In this document: positions 26,101-39,008 of the stretch, in pieces | How positions within the stretch are numbered: position 1 is the first letter of the stretch | How the letters are laid out: the number at the start of each line of letters is the position of its first letter | NCBI GenBank assembly: GCA_003640385.1 | Contig: RCAB01000339.1 | Location: 1 to 64,000, forward strand | Reading direction: 5' to 3' | Source: Setaria digitata | Lineage: Eukaryota > Nematoda > Chromadorea > Rhabditida > Setariidae | DNA length: 64,000 bases | Translations under genes and position numbers: made by a program | Notes under the pieces: generated by a model | What the model was told of the DNA's origin: nothing | The model's database searches: none | Seen by the model: only the letters and a program-made list of their open reading frames with translations

Positions 26101-29100
26101 TTGCCTTGTTTTTATTTTGGATCTGGAGTTTTGCACTCACTTCTGAAAGTAATTTTTACAAGTAATTTGGGGAAAGAAATAAAGTTTCATATAAGTAATG
26201 AGCAGCAGCTGTGTATTAAAGAGGCAAACAGATTTTACAAGTGTTTAAATTGCTTAAATTTGTTTAAATCGCTGGAATTTGGATGAATTAAGAAGAAACT
26301 ATAACTGTTGCCTTTCCAATGCCAATACTCCATGAGCAAGCGTAAGGAACAGAGGACATAGTAAATCATAGTATCACCTGTATTACGGAAGCAGAAATTT
26401 TGCCGAATTAGAAAGAATTCAGAAAAATTAAAAGCAATGTTTTTAAAGCATAATTGATTGGCTTTTAAAGAAATCAAGTAGTTATCCCAAACTAAGACGA
26501 AAATTTTCAAATCAATCTGCTGGAATTATTGGAATCGTTTGTTATGTAGAGCAGGATTCCTACAATGATATCAGTATTAATTAACTGCTATCGTGATACA
26601 AACTACTCGCATTGTTCTCCTAATTCTTATTAATCTGTTTTGTGTATTTCCTGGATTAAGTTCAGTTTGCTTCACAGTATTAAGGCAAACCCGCTTTACG
26701 ACTATCGCGGATTTTCTGAGAGAAATTAAACAAGTTTTATAAATCCTTAGTAAAATGTTCATTATGAGGAAATTCAGATGTTGAAGAACTATTATGCATA
26801 ATTTTTCAAAAAAGCAGTCATTTAGATGGAATGGGCTATCCAACGGATTAAATACCTATCGGGTGCAACGAATACCGGAGCTGCACTTAGATTTGTTTTG
26901 GAACGAGTTTTTCAGGTATCAAAAATTTTTTCACTTCAAAAATTCAGAAATTACTGAACACTAATTTATATTTTTGTAGATGAAGAACCTGCAATACTCA
27001 ATAAATCTTCCAGCACTTTTACGAAAAGTGATATGATGATGGATCGTGATGTTAATTATTGAGAGAAGTGATATTTCAGGACGCACGAGGAGGTGGTATT
27101 CCAAAGGTAGCAGTAGTGGTCACTGATGGTCAGTCTCAAGACAGTGTCGCCGAAGTATCACAACAACTTAGAGACGCCCACGTGATGATGTATGCCATCG
27201 GCGTCACGAATTTGGTCAACGTACATCAGTTGCATCAGGTAGATTACTACTGGTAATGTCTAATTAATGTACACTTCATTTTGAAGCAAAATCTTGCTTC
27301 ATTACAACTAACGTATGCCACTAATGATTGCAGATAGCGGGAAATCCAGCGAGAGTACTTACGGTCGAGTCATTCGATGAGTTAAGTCGAACTCTTGCCG
27401 ATTCACTTACGTGGGATATGTGCAAGACGGAATTTAGTACGTTTATTATTCATCTATCATCTGTAAACTCTGACATTTGCTTCCTATTTTTAGTGCAATA
27501 AAGCTGACAGTAATATGAAAGTGTTGTCTATCTTCCAAGAAGTATCGATGGTAGAAATCGTAGATAATTATTTGAATCTCGATTCTATTACCCATCAATC
27601 CACTCGTATAAATAAAACTGCGTAATCATACTAAAGAGAAGCCTTAATAGAAACTGAAGTCTTAGCCCAAATTAACACAGTAAATAGGACCCGGCACACC
27701 TGACATAATCTGCGGTTCGGATCGAATTGGAGTGCGGGCATCAACGAAAAATCCATTTGACGGGTACGTTTTCATTATGGATCATTTTCATAAGAAGGAA
27801 TGTCGAGCAGGTCCAGAGGAATTTCCAGATGATCGAAGTATCGGGATCACTATTCCATTCACTGAATGCAACATACATCGATATCGTTCTGTAAGTGAGC
27901 CTTTTCAGTTTCTGAAGATTGTGAAGGATTTCTGATTTCCATTTCACTTTTTCTTTAGTAGGACCTTCAATTAAATTTTCAAAGAAATGCTTCATTCTTT
28001 CTGATTTTTCTTGTAAAACATTGCATTAATTAATTTGTCTATATTTTTAGCTGAATCCACGAGGCATTTTCGTTGAAATGACAGTTGTCTTCATGTTCCA
28101 CGCACTGTAAGTACTTCTGTGACAATTTCTAGTCCTATGAATCTAGAGCAATATGAATTCTAGTAATGTGTCAAAACTCACAGTTTTTCGGAACATTTTT
28201 CAGATTTAAAAATAAGCATATTGCAGATTTATGACAAAGGTTGATCAGATGGTGAAGGTACAGTGTTTTTATATGGAAGCTGATAAGTCCGTATCAGTGC
28301 CAATGGAAGTCAGGTAAGCAGCTTATTTTCTGGTTGTCTTAATATTAAGATAAATTTACGGATCAGATGCCCTTAGCAAAATATGTCACGTTGAAGTAGT
28401 GCATCCAGTAAATGCTCTTTTTAAAGCTGTACTATAAAAAGCACTACAGTTGTTTCGAAATCGAGTTAAATAAAGAAAGGTTAGTAGTAGGTCTTTCCTG
28501 GACAAATTATGCAAGACAATGCTAACAGTAATAGTAGTAATAGACAGTCCTGTAATTTTTATGGAACTTAGTTTAAATTTATCAGACTTTGTTCTTGATG
28601 AGATGAGACAGAAGTAAGCGACCTTTTGCAGTTTTAAGCGTAGTCTGATAATTTCCAGCATGATTACAACGCAATTCCGTGAAAAGATGTATGAGATGCC
28701 ACGGTGCGAATATACGCTAAGGCGTGGATCACAAGATGGGCCAGTAGTAGAATATGCGCAACTTGGCGAAAATGTTTACCACCGCTGGGAATGCCGCGAT
28801 CAGGGCGATACTTTTGGAATGCTTGTTCACTCATGCTATGTTGACAACGGATTTGGTGATCGAGTGGACATTCTGGATGATACTGGGCATGTTGATTCTT
28901 TGAGCAGAAGCTGTGAACGGGAAGAACTGATAGGTGATCTGTCGCTGATCTCTTTACTTCCAAACTTTTCTGCAGATGTGGAGTGGATGCTGTGCTACTG
29001 ATGACTCCAGACTACGATCAGTCACTACGACTTGCCACAAAGCCCTATCATGTTTTCAAGTATGCCGATAGACCTGTGCTGCAATTTCAGTGTCAGGTAT

Positions 29101-29625
29101 GTGGCAGAATTGAAATACTACACAGCTTTTGAAATTGAAATACTAACATGTGACGCATTAGTGTTTAGAACTATCCTTCTAAACTATATATCATGAACAG
29201 ATGTAAAACGAGACCAGACCTCTTTAAATACTAGGCTAACGAAATTTGCTAAAAATCGAAGGCACCGCTAGGAAATGATAAATTTTAAATTTCAGATCAC
29301 TTTGTGCCTTAAATATGATGCAGGCTGTATTGGATTAACACCCCCGAATTGTCCAGAACTAGTGCACAATCACGTACATAATCATGATCGAGGACATGAG
29401 TACAACGAAGTACGTCGTGCTCGATCCATCTTAGAATCAAATACGCTCGATATTTTCACCTCACAACTACACATCGTCGACTACTTACCCCAGTGTCCCA
29501 ATTCTAGCATCCAGTTTCCTGTCTTCTTTGTTGTGGGTGCAGTTACCAGTATTATACTAAATGTCCTTTTGCTTCCTGTTACAGTAGTACTTTTCCTGAG
29601 ATCCAGCAAGAATGGCAAATTATGA
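23138..29625 (+). CDS. cut-6: vWA-ZP domain cuticlin (CUT-6-like)
   Basis: Thirteen exons: 23138-23206, 23315-23399, 23701-23783, 24179-24307, 26826-26915, 27080-27238, 27334-27436, 27688-27890, 28051-28106, 28227-28313, 28659-28886, 28976-29096 and 29296-29625. They give 580 aa. A hydrophobic N-terminus (NLFYIAAGIII) is followed by a vWA domain (about 53-235) with an intact MIDAS (DGSGS, the GATNTGAAL threonine loop and VVVTDGQSQD). A Cys-rich ZP domain (about 247-490) follows, then a furin-type site RRAR (511-514), a C-terminal transmembrane helix (about 546-570) and a short basic tail. ZP cuticlins are shed and polymerise into ribbon-like cuticle structures. C. elegans CUT-6 has this vWA-ZP order, hence the name, but a paralogue is possible. 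Exon 11 joins exon 12 only through a GC donor at 28887. An acceptor (tgtcctgcag) lies 7 nt before the ATG. Confidence 0.88.
24308..26825 (+). other. 2.5-kb intron of the vWA-ZP gene
   Basis: By far the largest intron in this gene, splitting the vWA domain between NQFTHSNQ and MEWAIQRIKYL. It contains a tandem 38-bp duplication and poly-T runs. Open frames on either strand lack family character. Confidence 0.8.
25033..25108 (+). repeat. Perfect tandem duplication of 38 bp
   Basis: Two adjacent identical units beginning CAACCTGTTTGGTATTAATT, at 25033-25070 and 25071-25108, inside the large vWA-ZP intron. Confidence 0.93.
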
Positions 29626-31173
29626 CAGCAAACATGAAATCTTACCGTGAAGGTCCGGGAAATATTGGCGCGAATCATCCATCTATTAGTGAAGCTGTCT
29701 TGAAAAGTGTAAAAGGAGAAAATACAATAAATTGATGTCTCTAAAAATCTTTTGCCAAACATTTCTGAATTTGTTAATAATTCTGAGAGATGAGATTGAA
29801 GAAACTGAAACAAAGTATCCTTCTCAACAACAAATGCTTTTTATTTCTCAACCAGTCACACTACAAAGCTTCGGTAGTCCAGTAATAAAACATCTTCATT
29901 ATATGGTGGTAATGCAAAAATGAGACGGGTATCCTGTTTTGTTAATTTCTCTTCTCTTGTTGTATCTATTATATAAAATAGCTACTGATATAATACAGAT
30001 ATTCGTGTGACATGTATAAATATACCACTGTACCACCATTTCAATAGCAAAAAAAAAAAAGAGGGTACTGGAAGCATTTCCACCTAAGCTTTATTTGTAG
30101 CTGTTCAGTTTCAAAGTGAATAATAAAAGGTTTTGATAAATTCCTGAGGAGGAAAACAACAGAAAAGTTGAACATATACTAATCTGTTGTATCATATTGA
30201 AGATATCCTCTGCATACATTTAAGCAGATGGCAATTTGCTTTCCTTTCATGACTTCGAATGAATCTAAAAAGCTACAAATATTACTGATTGGGTAGTTAT
30301 GCATAAAGATCTAATTACAAAACTAGCTGGTAAACCTGCAATGGAACTTCACAAAGTCAATGGCCAAAACTTAAAACGCAAAAAAAAAAAAAGAAAAAGA
30401 AAAAGCGCAGAGTGTCGATGGAAAAGACAAGTAGAAAAAAAGTAATTTATTAATAATAGCAAGCGCTAACTTCATATTTAATAACTGAAGTACAAGGACT
30501 ATTGCTCTTCTTATAAAGTAAAACTTCTTTCAAATATGCACAACATTATGTAAGAAGAAAGACAAAGTTTAAAGCAAAGGGAAGAAACCATGAAATAGTC
30601 AATATAAACATGATTAATAAGAATCTTATAACTCTGACATCCTTCTCAACTCATAAATACACGAAAAGCAGTTAAATTTATGAATATGAAGTTTGTTTGA
30701 AATATTCAGTATTATGTGTGAAAAAATCAACTTTACTTGCTCCACACATTGCATAAGCAAACGTAACGCATATGAGATTGCCATACTCCATACACGTAGT
30801 ACGAGTCACTTGAAATAAATAAAAAACAAGCTCTCTTTCAGTTGACATGGTGAATGAACGCCATTATTTAAAACATACTTGAAAAATAGAGCAACATCAG
30901 TGTCAACTACTATTACGAACCAATTGTCCATTATAGTGTGCAACTGCTTAACACGATTTAACGTTGGAATACAAGAATTATATTCAAAAGATACAATAAA
31001 CAAAATGAATGAAGTGAAGCCTTAAAAGTAATGAAGTATTGAAATCCATTATATAAATTTTGTTATAAAAAACTACTATAATTTATATTTATGCTATAAA
31101 CCCTAGATGAATGAAAAATTTGCAAACAAATTGGAAGGATCTGATCTCCGTTACCGTATGTATGAGCTGTTTC
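29626..31173. other. Convergent intergenic region
   Basis: 3' flanks of the vWA-ZP gene (AATAAA near 29726) and of dpm-3. Poly-A runs, no additional gene recognised. Confidence 0.7.
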
Positions 31174-31461
31174 TCAAAGAATCACATTCCTTTTCCTCAA
31201 ATCAGCTTTTGCATCATCAATTTCTTTTTTCAATTCTTCTCGGGCCTCAGGACAATCGTTGAATGTTGCAACACCATAGAGTACATTAAATACGGCATAA
31301 ATCCCGAATAAAAAGATAGCGTAAAGAGGAAGATATAGAATAGAATGGTAATACTTCCTGGTAAAATGATGTGTATATGGTAACCAGTCGTATAATAAAG
31401 CAATCCAGACAGCAATCAGCGGAGTGATATGCAAAGAGTAGATAACCAGCTGTGACACCAT
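31174..31461 (-). CDS. dpm-3: Dolichol-phosphate mannosyltransferase subunit 3
   Basis: Single-exon 95-aa protein. Two hydrophobic segments (about residues 5-27 and 41-62) are followed by the family signature YGVATFNDC (62-70) and a charged helical tail (REELKKEIDDAKADLRKR), as in human DPM3 (92 aa). DPM3 tethers the catalytic DPM1 subunit to the ER membrane, so that GDP-mannose is transferred to dolichol phosphate for N-glycan, GPI-anchor and O-mannosyl synthesis. The ATG at 31461 lies 3 nt after an acceptor (catattcag), which fits trans-splicing; an in-frame GTG just upstream is not used. Length and the absence of introns match the family. Confidence 0.93.
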   Translation of the reverse strand: MVSQLVIYSLHITPLIAVWIALLYDWLPYTHHFTRKYYHSILYLPLYAIFLFGIYAVFNVLYGVATFNDCPEAREELKKEIDDAKADLRKRNVIL

Positions 31462-33501
31462 CACCTGAATATGTATTAATCACAAAATTTTGCGGAGAAA
31501 ATAATCGAACTAACTAAACGTTACATTTTATTCAACAGTGATGTGCACTAACAGGGCAAGTATATAATGCTACTCCAACTCCTCCTAAAGGATACGAACA
31601 TCACAGCAACTTCACTTACAGTTCAGTCCGCTAACTTTTATTTCACTTATGCGAATGAAAATGAAAACCCAAAACCAATTTTACCTTCAGTCAACAGAGC
31701 AGTCAAGAACTGTCATCAACTGTTGTGAATAAAAACGTTGCACTGAAATTTGCGATCTATATTCCACGAAGCTGAAATGAGTAGTGAATTCCAAACCTTA
31801 ATAAAACACGGTAAATACTTTAATATTATTCTCGCATTATAGAATGTTTGGAACTTCAGCAGGATAATAACTACTGATCATTTACAGTATTCTATCAGTA
31901 TTATATTACATGTTTGGGCTATTTGGAAGGTGGAGAATCAGCTTACAATTATGCCAATGTCTCGTGACCTACCCAAATAGCCAATTTAACTGTTTCCACA
32001 CCTTTAGTCGTCAACCAGGCTAACTCCATTAAATTCTCCTCTGAGATATCAGTCGTTAACACATCTTTTTCAACGGTCATAAACCAAATATTTGGCGAAA
32101 TATCGCAAAATATTTAACTTCATTTAACCATTAATATTTTATTTGGCACGCAACCATCTAAAAATACAGCTGATCACATTACCAATCATTCTTTTCATAA
32201 GATAGGGCAAATGAGTTTTAATACAATAAAAATAGCACAGAGCGATTAGTATATGTACAAATAAACAATTGTTTTACCTTCTTCCAAGATGACTTTTTAC
32301 AAAATCAAAACCTCAAATTCTGAATATACAGTTTTGCAAATAATCACAATGATCGCACAATACCCTACTGCATAATACCTGCCATCATGACGGAGTCAAC
32401 GAGAAAAATCAGTGATTACCAGTCCTTATCAAAACCAAATCGAGGAAGGAATTAAACGAATTCCATCTTTTGCACTTTTTTTTTTCTTAATGTATGGGAA
32501 TAACCATATCAGTGCAACAATAAAATATAGATCTCGTTCCTCGAATAGTTTGAAAACTTCAAGATAAAAGGATATAAAATCAGCTCAGATGATCATTAAG
32601 TTCACTAGATGTGGAGAAATGTATCATCATAAGATGATTAAAAAAGCAAACTCAGAAATTAGTACTTTAAATATTAAAAATATGGTCAAAGTTGATATAC
32701 TTGAAAAAAAGAAGAGAAAAAACGAAAGGGAGGCACATTCGATGTCTTGCCAAGCATGTCATCGAATAACTCACTTTATTTCCTTCCCCTTTCTTCCAGT
32801 TTGTCCTATAAGAGAAATTTTGAGGGAAATATGAAACTTACGCACAAATGGAGCGTTAATTTTGTTTCACAAAACGCAGTGTAAAGAAAATTTAATGAAA
32901 GTAGTGGATTTTTATTATTCAGAAAGCGAATAAAGACAAACTGTAAAACAATCTGTCTTCCCTCACAATGTAAAATTTTGATATTAAAAAATTATTACGA
33001 AATTATGATTCTTGTCGTAATCGGGGTAGTCTGCGCAATAATTAAAACATGCGCAAATTATACAAAGAATGGCCACAATTAAACGTCGTATTTCGATACT
33101 CGATACTTCCAAAGTTCTGATTAAAACAAGTCAATCATACCGCCAGTCAGAAAAGACAAATGAAAACCATAAAGACAGCCTTAAACTCCAAGCATTTATA
33201 AAATTGTTTTGGTATGCCTTTGTACTGCGATTAGATCATGGCAACTACATTAAATACAATCTTGCATTTTAGGGTCAGCTATTCCAATAATGTCAGTGCA
33301 GATTATGACGACAACGTGTTGGGCGACGGGGTATGCTTTGAGCGTTCCCTAAAACATATATCCATCAAATTTGTCTCATTTCCTTATTTTTAATTACAAT
33401 ACGAGTAGGAAACTTTGGGCAGGTAAAAAGTACAATCAGTTCCAGGTGAAACATATATACAATTTAGATTTTCTATTATCTAGCAATCAATTTAGACCAA
33501 G
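31462..33501. other. Intergenic, dpm-3 to zer-1
   Basis: Upstream region of dpm-3 and 3' flank of zer-1 (both minus strand). Open frames at 32589-32834 and 33069-33272 (+) are Lys-rich and without signatures; not called. Confidence 0.6.
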
Positions 33502-36500
33502 TTAGGTCCTACTACGGGAAGACAGCAATTTTTCTTTTATAAGGATTTTGAAAAACCGCGATGACATCACTAATATAATAAGAAATGAAAGTAAAGACTA
33601 CAGAAAAACTGAAGAATTCAATAGAAACTAACCAGTCAGTGATATTTTTTAAGACAATGTTGGCCAAATGACGCATTTTGTCCGAAGATCGTTCGTCACT
33701 GGCGACTTGCTGTAGCAAAGGGATACCACCTTCATGCAGAACGTAGGCACAATATTTATCTCCTACAGAGTTTAAATAATTATTGGTTTTAAGGAGGGAA
33801 AAAGATAAAATGTAACATGAGAACAAATCAAACTGAAATGCAAAGACATGATACGACGTAACAAAAGCTTTTTTCTTCCTATATAAAGACTGAACTGGAG
33901 AGTTAAATAAAAGATAATAGTGTAGGACTCACTATCAGTGGATGTTAGATTAGCAAGAGCCCAAATTGCCCAATGTTGGCTTGCTGGAGCGTCAAACATG
34001 GGTATGAGCCTTAAAATTGGTTTAAATGAGCGATAATTTATGAAACGCTTCGCTTCTAAATCCCAAGTATTCGTAGCCTGAAAAGCATTCATTCATAATA
34101 AACCACCTTAAAACCTTTGTTGCTTGAATTAAAATATTTCAGCAGATAACCAGATATAAAATGAGCGTAGTACAATAATGAACAATCATATATAGTGGAT
34201 ATGGAATAATTAAACTTCCTGATGATTAGCCTTTTTAAATAATTAATGAGTCACCGTAATTTTTATGAAGAGAAGTTTAATCATACTTTGATAATTTTAT
34301 CCATAACAAAAGCACGCGAGATATTCACTTTTGACCACGCCGCTTCCCCATCACTAACCATATGTGCCAGCACACCGGCACTGTTATAACTAATCTCAAT
34401 TCCATCGACTAACATTGTCAGTAGAGCGCTGCAAACAATGACTCTAAGAAACACTTGATAATAAAATTACTCAGCATTGTAACAATGTAAACACGGCTCA
34501 GCTTCAAAGTATCTTTCAGCTGAGGTAAATGAATATGAAGTCGGCATTAATATGATGCTCATAAGCCTTACCAAAAAATATTGATGTAATCATCAAACAT
34601 AAGCTGAGCACGAAGTTGTTCAACTTCAGCAATATTCCCGATCAAACCCATCATATTGCGAACAAGTTCTGTTTCATTTTGAAATTGTTGATAACACTGA
34701 TGAAATAAACGAAGACCGTCCGCATTGAGGAAACGCTCGCAGTTCACTGGTGTTTCATCTACGAGATAATCTATTCAAGAAAGATCTAGGATTACAAGTT
34801 CTTCAATTTAGGGTACTTAAGCATAAAAGAAGTGATCCAAAATGAGACCTGTCTTAGCATAAAAAGTGGATCAATACTAAAATAGTTATAATTACCTGTA
34901 TTTTAAAATCCAAGAATTCTAACGTATCATAAAAAATAAGAAGTGAAGATTAACCTGTAATATTCCAAAGAAAACTCCACCCCACTTCCATCACATCATC
35001 ACAGATGCTGGCTGCATGTTTTCTGCGAATTTGTTCAAGAATAATCTGAATATACTAAGAAGTAAATTCACACCTTTTCTCGGCATCCCCCGACAAGTAA
35101 AACTAGACAGAAAATAAAACCAAAATGACAAAAATTAAGGTTATATATGTATAACATTAAGAAAAAGTACACTTTGATCAGGTCAGGAGTAAAAAAGATT
35201 TCAGAAATGCTTACTTCAATAGCACCAATGTTGCCGACCTGAACTTTCTGTTCACCTTCCACATGACACGCCATTGAATTCAGTAAAAAAACTACGATAC
35301 GCTGCGTTAGGTGATCACTGTTGTGATGCTGCAATACAGCAACAAGCAGACGAGCTACACGACCATAATCGAAAAGGATTTCCAACGGTATTTCGAACTG
35401 GCAAAGAGACAAGCAACAATTTCGGACCATAACCTATAGAAATTTTTTCTTCATTAAACGATGAGTTTATTGCAGAACACTGATAAATTCGAAAAACTAT
35501 TTCCAACCACCTGTTCTTCCATATGTGCATCCATTCCATCCAGCAATGCAGTAACAACCATTCGTTTTGTATCACGATTCATGCTTACTTTGCGAATTAT
35601 ATAAAATAATGAAGCGGAACCGGCGATCTGTAGTGTGCTGTCCTCTAAATGGCGTTGCATTGCACCCAATACAAGATGCAAAGCTTCGGTGTGTCGACTC
35701 TGGCAAAAACAGAATACATCAATTTTACCTCATCTTCAATATGAATAAAGAAATCAGAACTTCTAAAGAATAAGAACCTCATTCTCAAGTTAAATAAACT
35801 CGATTTTTGACTTAAATTAAATTTCTGTAGAAGGAAAACAATATCACACAGGAACTGCTTTTCATCTTTCTTTTTCCCTTTCTATTCCCTTCACTGGGAG
35901 TAAACTGCAAGCATAAATAAATAATACTTACTAAGTTATGTCCAAATCTATAAAGTTGATAACTCTCATTTAGAACAGCTTGCAGCAAACCAGCTCGCTG
36001 ACTATACATTCGAAGAGCAAGTAAAATTTGTTTTTCATCTTTGTCTCCAGCAATCTAAAGCATCCCAACAATTAGGGTTTCAAAATGATGAAAAAATAAA
36101 TATACGTTTTCAAATCCATCGTCTCACATAAAAAGAAACTCACATTCTTGGCTGGTATTTCAGCGAAATGAGAAGCACTATCACAATTAAATAAGCCCAA
36201 ATATTCTAGCGGTGCTCCCAAGCAACGAAGACCATAAATATCCGATCTCACAGATGTTGCTCTAGAAGCAAACAATTCAATAATTCTTTAAAATTCCTAA
36301 TACATGAGCTACATTTTGTATCATTTTATATATGACAGAAGCTGAAATCTTTACTTCATATTTTCTGATTATAAAATGAGTGCTTCACCCTTTAACTGGT
36401 CTGTCGTAAGTAGACGGCTGTGAAGCAAGATTGGTTGATGAAATATCCAAGTGAGTAAGTGACCTCAAACACGTAACAATTCTGTGAAGTGCCGTTACTG

Positions 36501-38272
36501 GGCGTGGGTATGTACCCGTTTCTTTTGTACTCTGCGATAAATCTAGAAATCTGAAAAAAAAAAATTATCACTTAATACCTTGATTATTATAAGTTGATCT
36601 ACAGTAAACTGCTGCAATTATGCATATGGTTCCTATAAACTATTTCAACAAACCGCAAAATTATACGGTCGTAATAAAAATGAACTGTAAAGATTTTGTC
36701 AACTAGCATTCTAGCTGTTTTCGAAAAGCGAAAGATACTTATATGAACAGTTCAGTAAGGAAAAACAATTTCTAAAAGCACGTTAATAACCTACTAAAAG
36801 AAATTTTGCATTAACTAATGACATTATCTAGAAAATAATTTAAAAATGAAAACGAAAGTCGTAGCTATGTAGAGACTAAACGCCAACATACTTAAGAGTA
36901 GTAATTTGTACAATAGTATCCACAGCACGATAAAGATCCGGCACATCATAGAGAATAAGCGTTGAAAGTGAATGAGGATGCAAACAGTGTAAATCATCGA
37001 CTCGCTGCCAATGTGAAAGATCCAAACGCTCCAGTTTTTTTAGTGGTGTTAAAATACGATTCAAAAATTCATTAACCGATTCATCATTTTCACTGTGATT
37101 ACGTTTCTGAAGTTGTTAATTTTGTTTAGGGACAAAAGAAATATTTAAAGCTCTCTTTGAACTCTAGTCTCACATATCTATCCAAAAGTGAGATAACAGT
37201 CGGCATCTTCCCAACAGGGAAAAATATGTTCACAAAAATAAATAAAGATACAGACAAAATACATTTACCCCAAATATTACGCAATCCTGACTACAAATAA
37301 ATTAACGACAACATTTCCTTTAAAAAATAAAAATTGAAATTAAGAGAATAGATTGGACCCAGAAGAATATATACATCATATTTAAAGTTCAGAAAAACTT
37401 AAAAAAGAAAAAAAAAACAGGAGATAAGAAAATAGTACGATATACAATTGAAATTCAAACCCGATGAAGCGTCAGTGAACGAATATTAGGGCAGCGTGAC
37501 GTGAATGTTGGAATTTCCACAGTAGGACTAGGTGTAGGTCTCTCTGTTACTTCGCTCTGTTCGGAAGCAGATTGACAACTGAGAAAGTTTACATGATACT
37601 TAATAAAGAAACCAAAATCACAAAAAAAAAAAACTAATGAAGCATGCATCATTCAAGACGAGAAAAACTTCTGATTCTTTCAATACACCTCCACAGAAAA
37701 AAAAAAGAATTTAATCAGATAATTTCGAAACGGAACCAATATTATGCAGAAATATTAGCATGTAAAACGTTGCAATGAAACTAACTTTGAAGCAGATGTT
37801 GGACCACTGTCCGAGGTGTCCATATAATGATCGATATTTATATCAATGCTCGAACCGACAAGATCTTCTTCGGAAAGTATCGGTAATGTGCCACATGTAC
37901 CGCCTGTCGAATAGCTAACACCATTTTTACGGGGTGGAACAATAATCATCGGTGTGCGAAGGATTTCAAAAGAGGTCATCGACAAAGATGTAAGTTGTTC
38001 CAGGTGCACTGATTTTTCTTCTAATACTCTATTAAACTCATGACCAACAATTCCCTTAAACACAAAATTCATTTCAGTTAATTGTTTAATAAATGATTAA
38101 ACGATGCTGAGCAAAAACAAATGATGGACTTTCGCAAAGCTTAAAAAACCAAAATTTTGACACTGCAAACGGCACTTTTGAACTTTGGACTTGATAGTCA
38201 GTTGCCTTCGTTCTCCTTTTTTACTGTCGTGTCAAGCACATTGAATTTTCAATAAAATACCATAATCCAAAA

Positions 38273-38307
<35 letters not shown>

Positions 38308-38497
38308 ACAAGCTAACCTGTGTATCGGATATATCAAGAGACATTAATCGTTCACGATGTGCTGCCACTAAATTGGCTAATAGACGATCGGTCAGATGAG
38401 CGCGTGAGAGAGGTAAACTATCTAAAGGAAAACGCGCTGCTTCCGTGAACTGTTCTAGGGCAGTAGTTGGCGTTACACCCTAAAGACAACAAAAACT

Positions 38498-38534
<37 letters not shown>

Positions 38535-39008
38535 NTAAAATCGTGTCACAGGAAGAGCTAATAAGGCACGTGCAAAGAGAATTACACTGTTAGTGCCATA
38601 ACGAAAAGTTTCTAAACGTACAGCTTACTAATACTACGCTAAATACGCTAAATTCGAAACTTATTGCGGAAAGTTAATTCGCCAAACTTTAATACTACCG
38701 CATAAAACAAATCAAATCGTTTTCCTCGAAAAATATACCAATAAATGTACCGTTTTAATCCACTGCTCTCGCAAAGAACCAAAAATTGCGCTACTTGCTG
38801 GTAAAGGAAGTTGGAACATGGTAGCTGCATTAGTGCTAACATTTCCTTGCTCTTTTCGGTTTTGTTGTTTTGGGTGATTGTTGTTATGTTCATTTGTTGT
38901 AGATTTTGCATGTGCTAAAAGAGTGCTAGAATGTGCAGCAACAACATTAGCCGAAAGTTGTAACAGTCGTGGAGCTCGCAGCGGAATATCCGATTCCGTA
39001 TAGGTCAT
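33502..39008 (-). CDS. zer-1: ZER1/ZYG-11 family CUL2 substrate receptor
   Basis: Sixteen predicted exons (39008-38751, 38479-38318, 38054-37786, 37578-37461, 37106-36892, 36550-36389, 36261-36144, 36054-35932, 35699-35511, 35433-35215, 35045-34955, 34758-34572, 34428-34287, 34077-33933, 33762-33633, 33508-33502) give about 844 aa. The N-terminus carries a degenerate VHL/BC-box-like helix (LLQLSANVV), then leucine-rich repeats (LKKLERLDLSHWQ, LSTLILYDVPDLY, LTHLDISSTNL, LEYLGLFNCDSA). Armadillo-like repeats follow: LLDGMDAHMEEQ, NCCLSLCQFEIPLEI, GLIGNIAEVEQLR, INYRSFKPILRLIP, SQHWAIWALANL, HEGGIPLL. The closest match is ZER1 rather than ZYG11B. ZER1 binds elongin C/CUL2 and recognises Gly N-degrons through its ARM domain. 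The final 7-nt exon is uncertain; reading through would end at 33512. Confidence 0.92.

Noticed and set aside
24308..26825. Possible extra exons or a transposon in the large vWA-ZP intron
   Set aside because: The vWA domain is continuous across the intron and no reverse transcriptase, transposase or terminal repeats were seen.
28887..28975. 35-nt intron using CT|gtcgct in the vWA-ZP gene
   Set aside because: Too short, weak donor, and it would insert about 20 atypical residues into the ZP domain; the GC-AG choice fits better.
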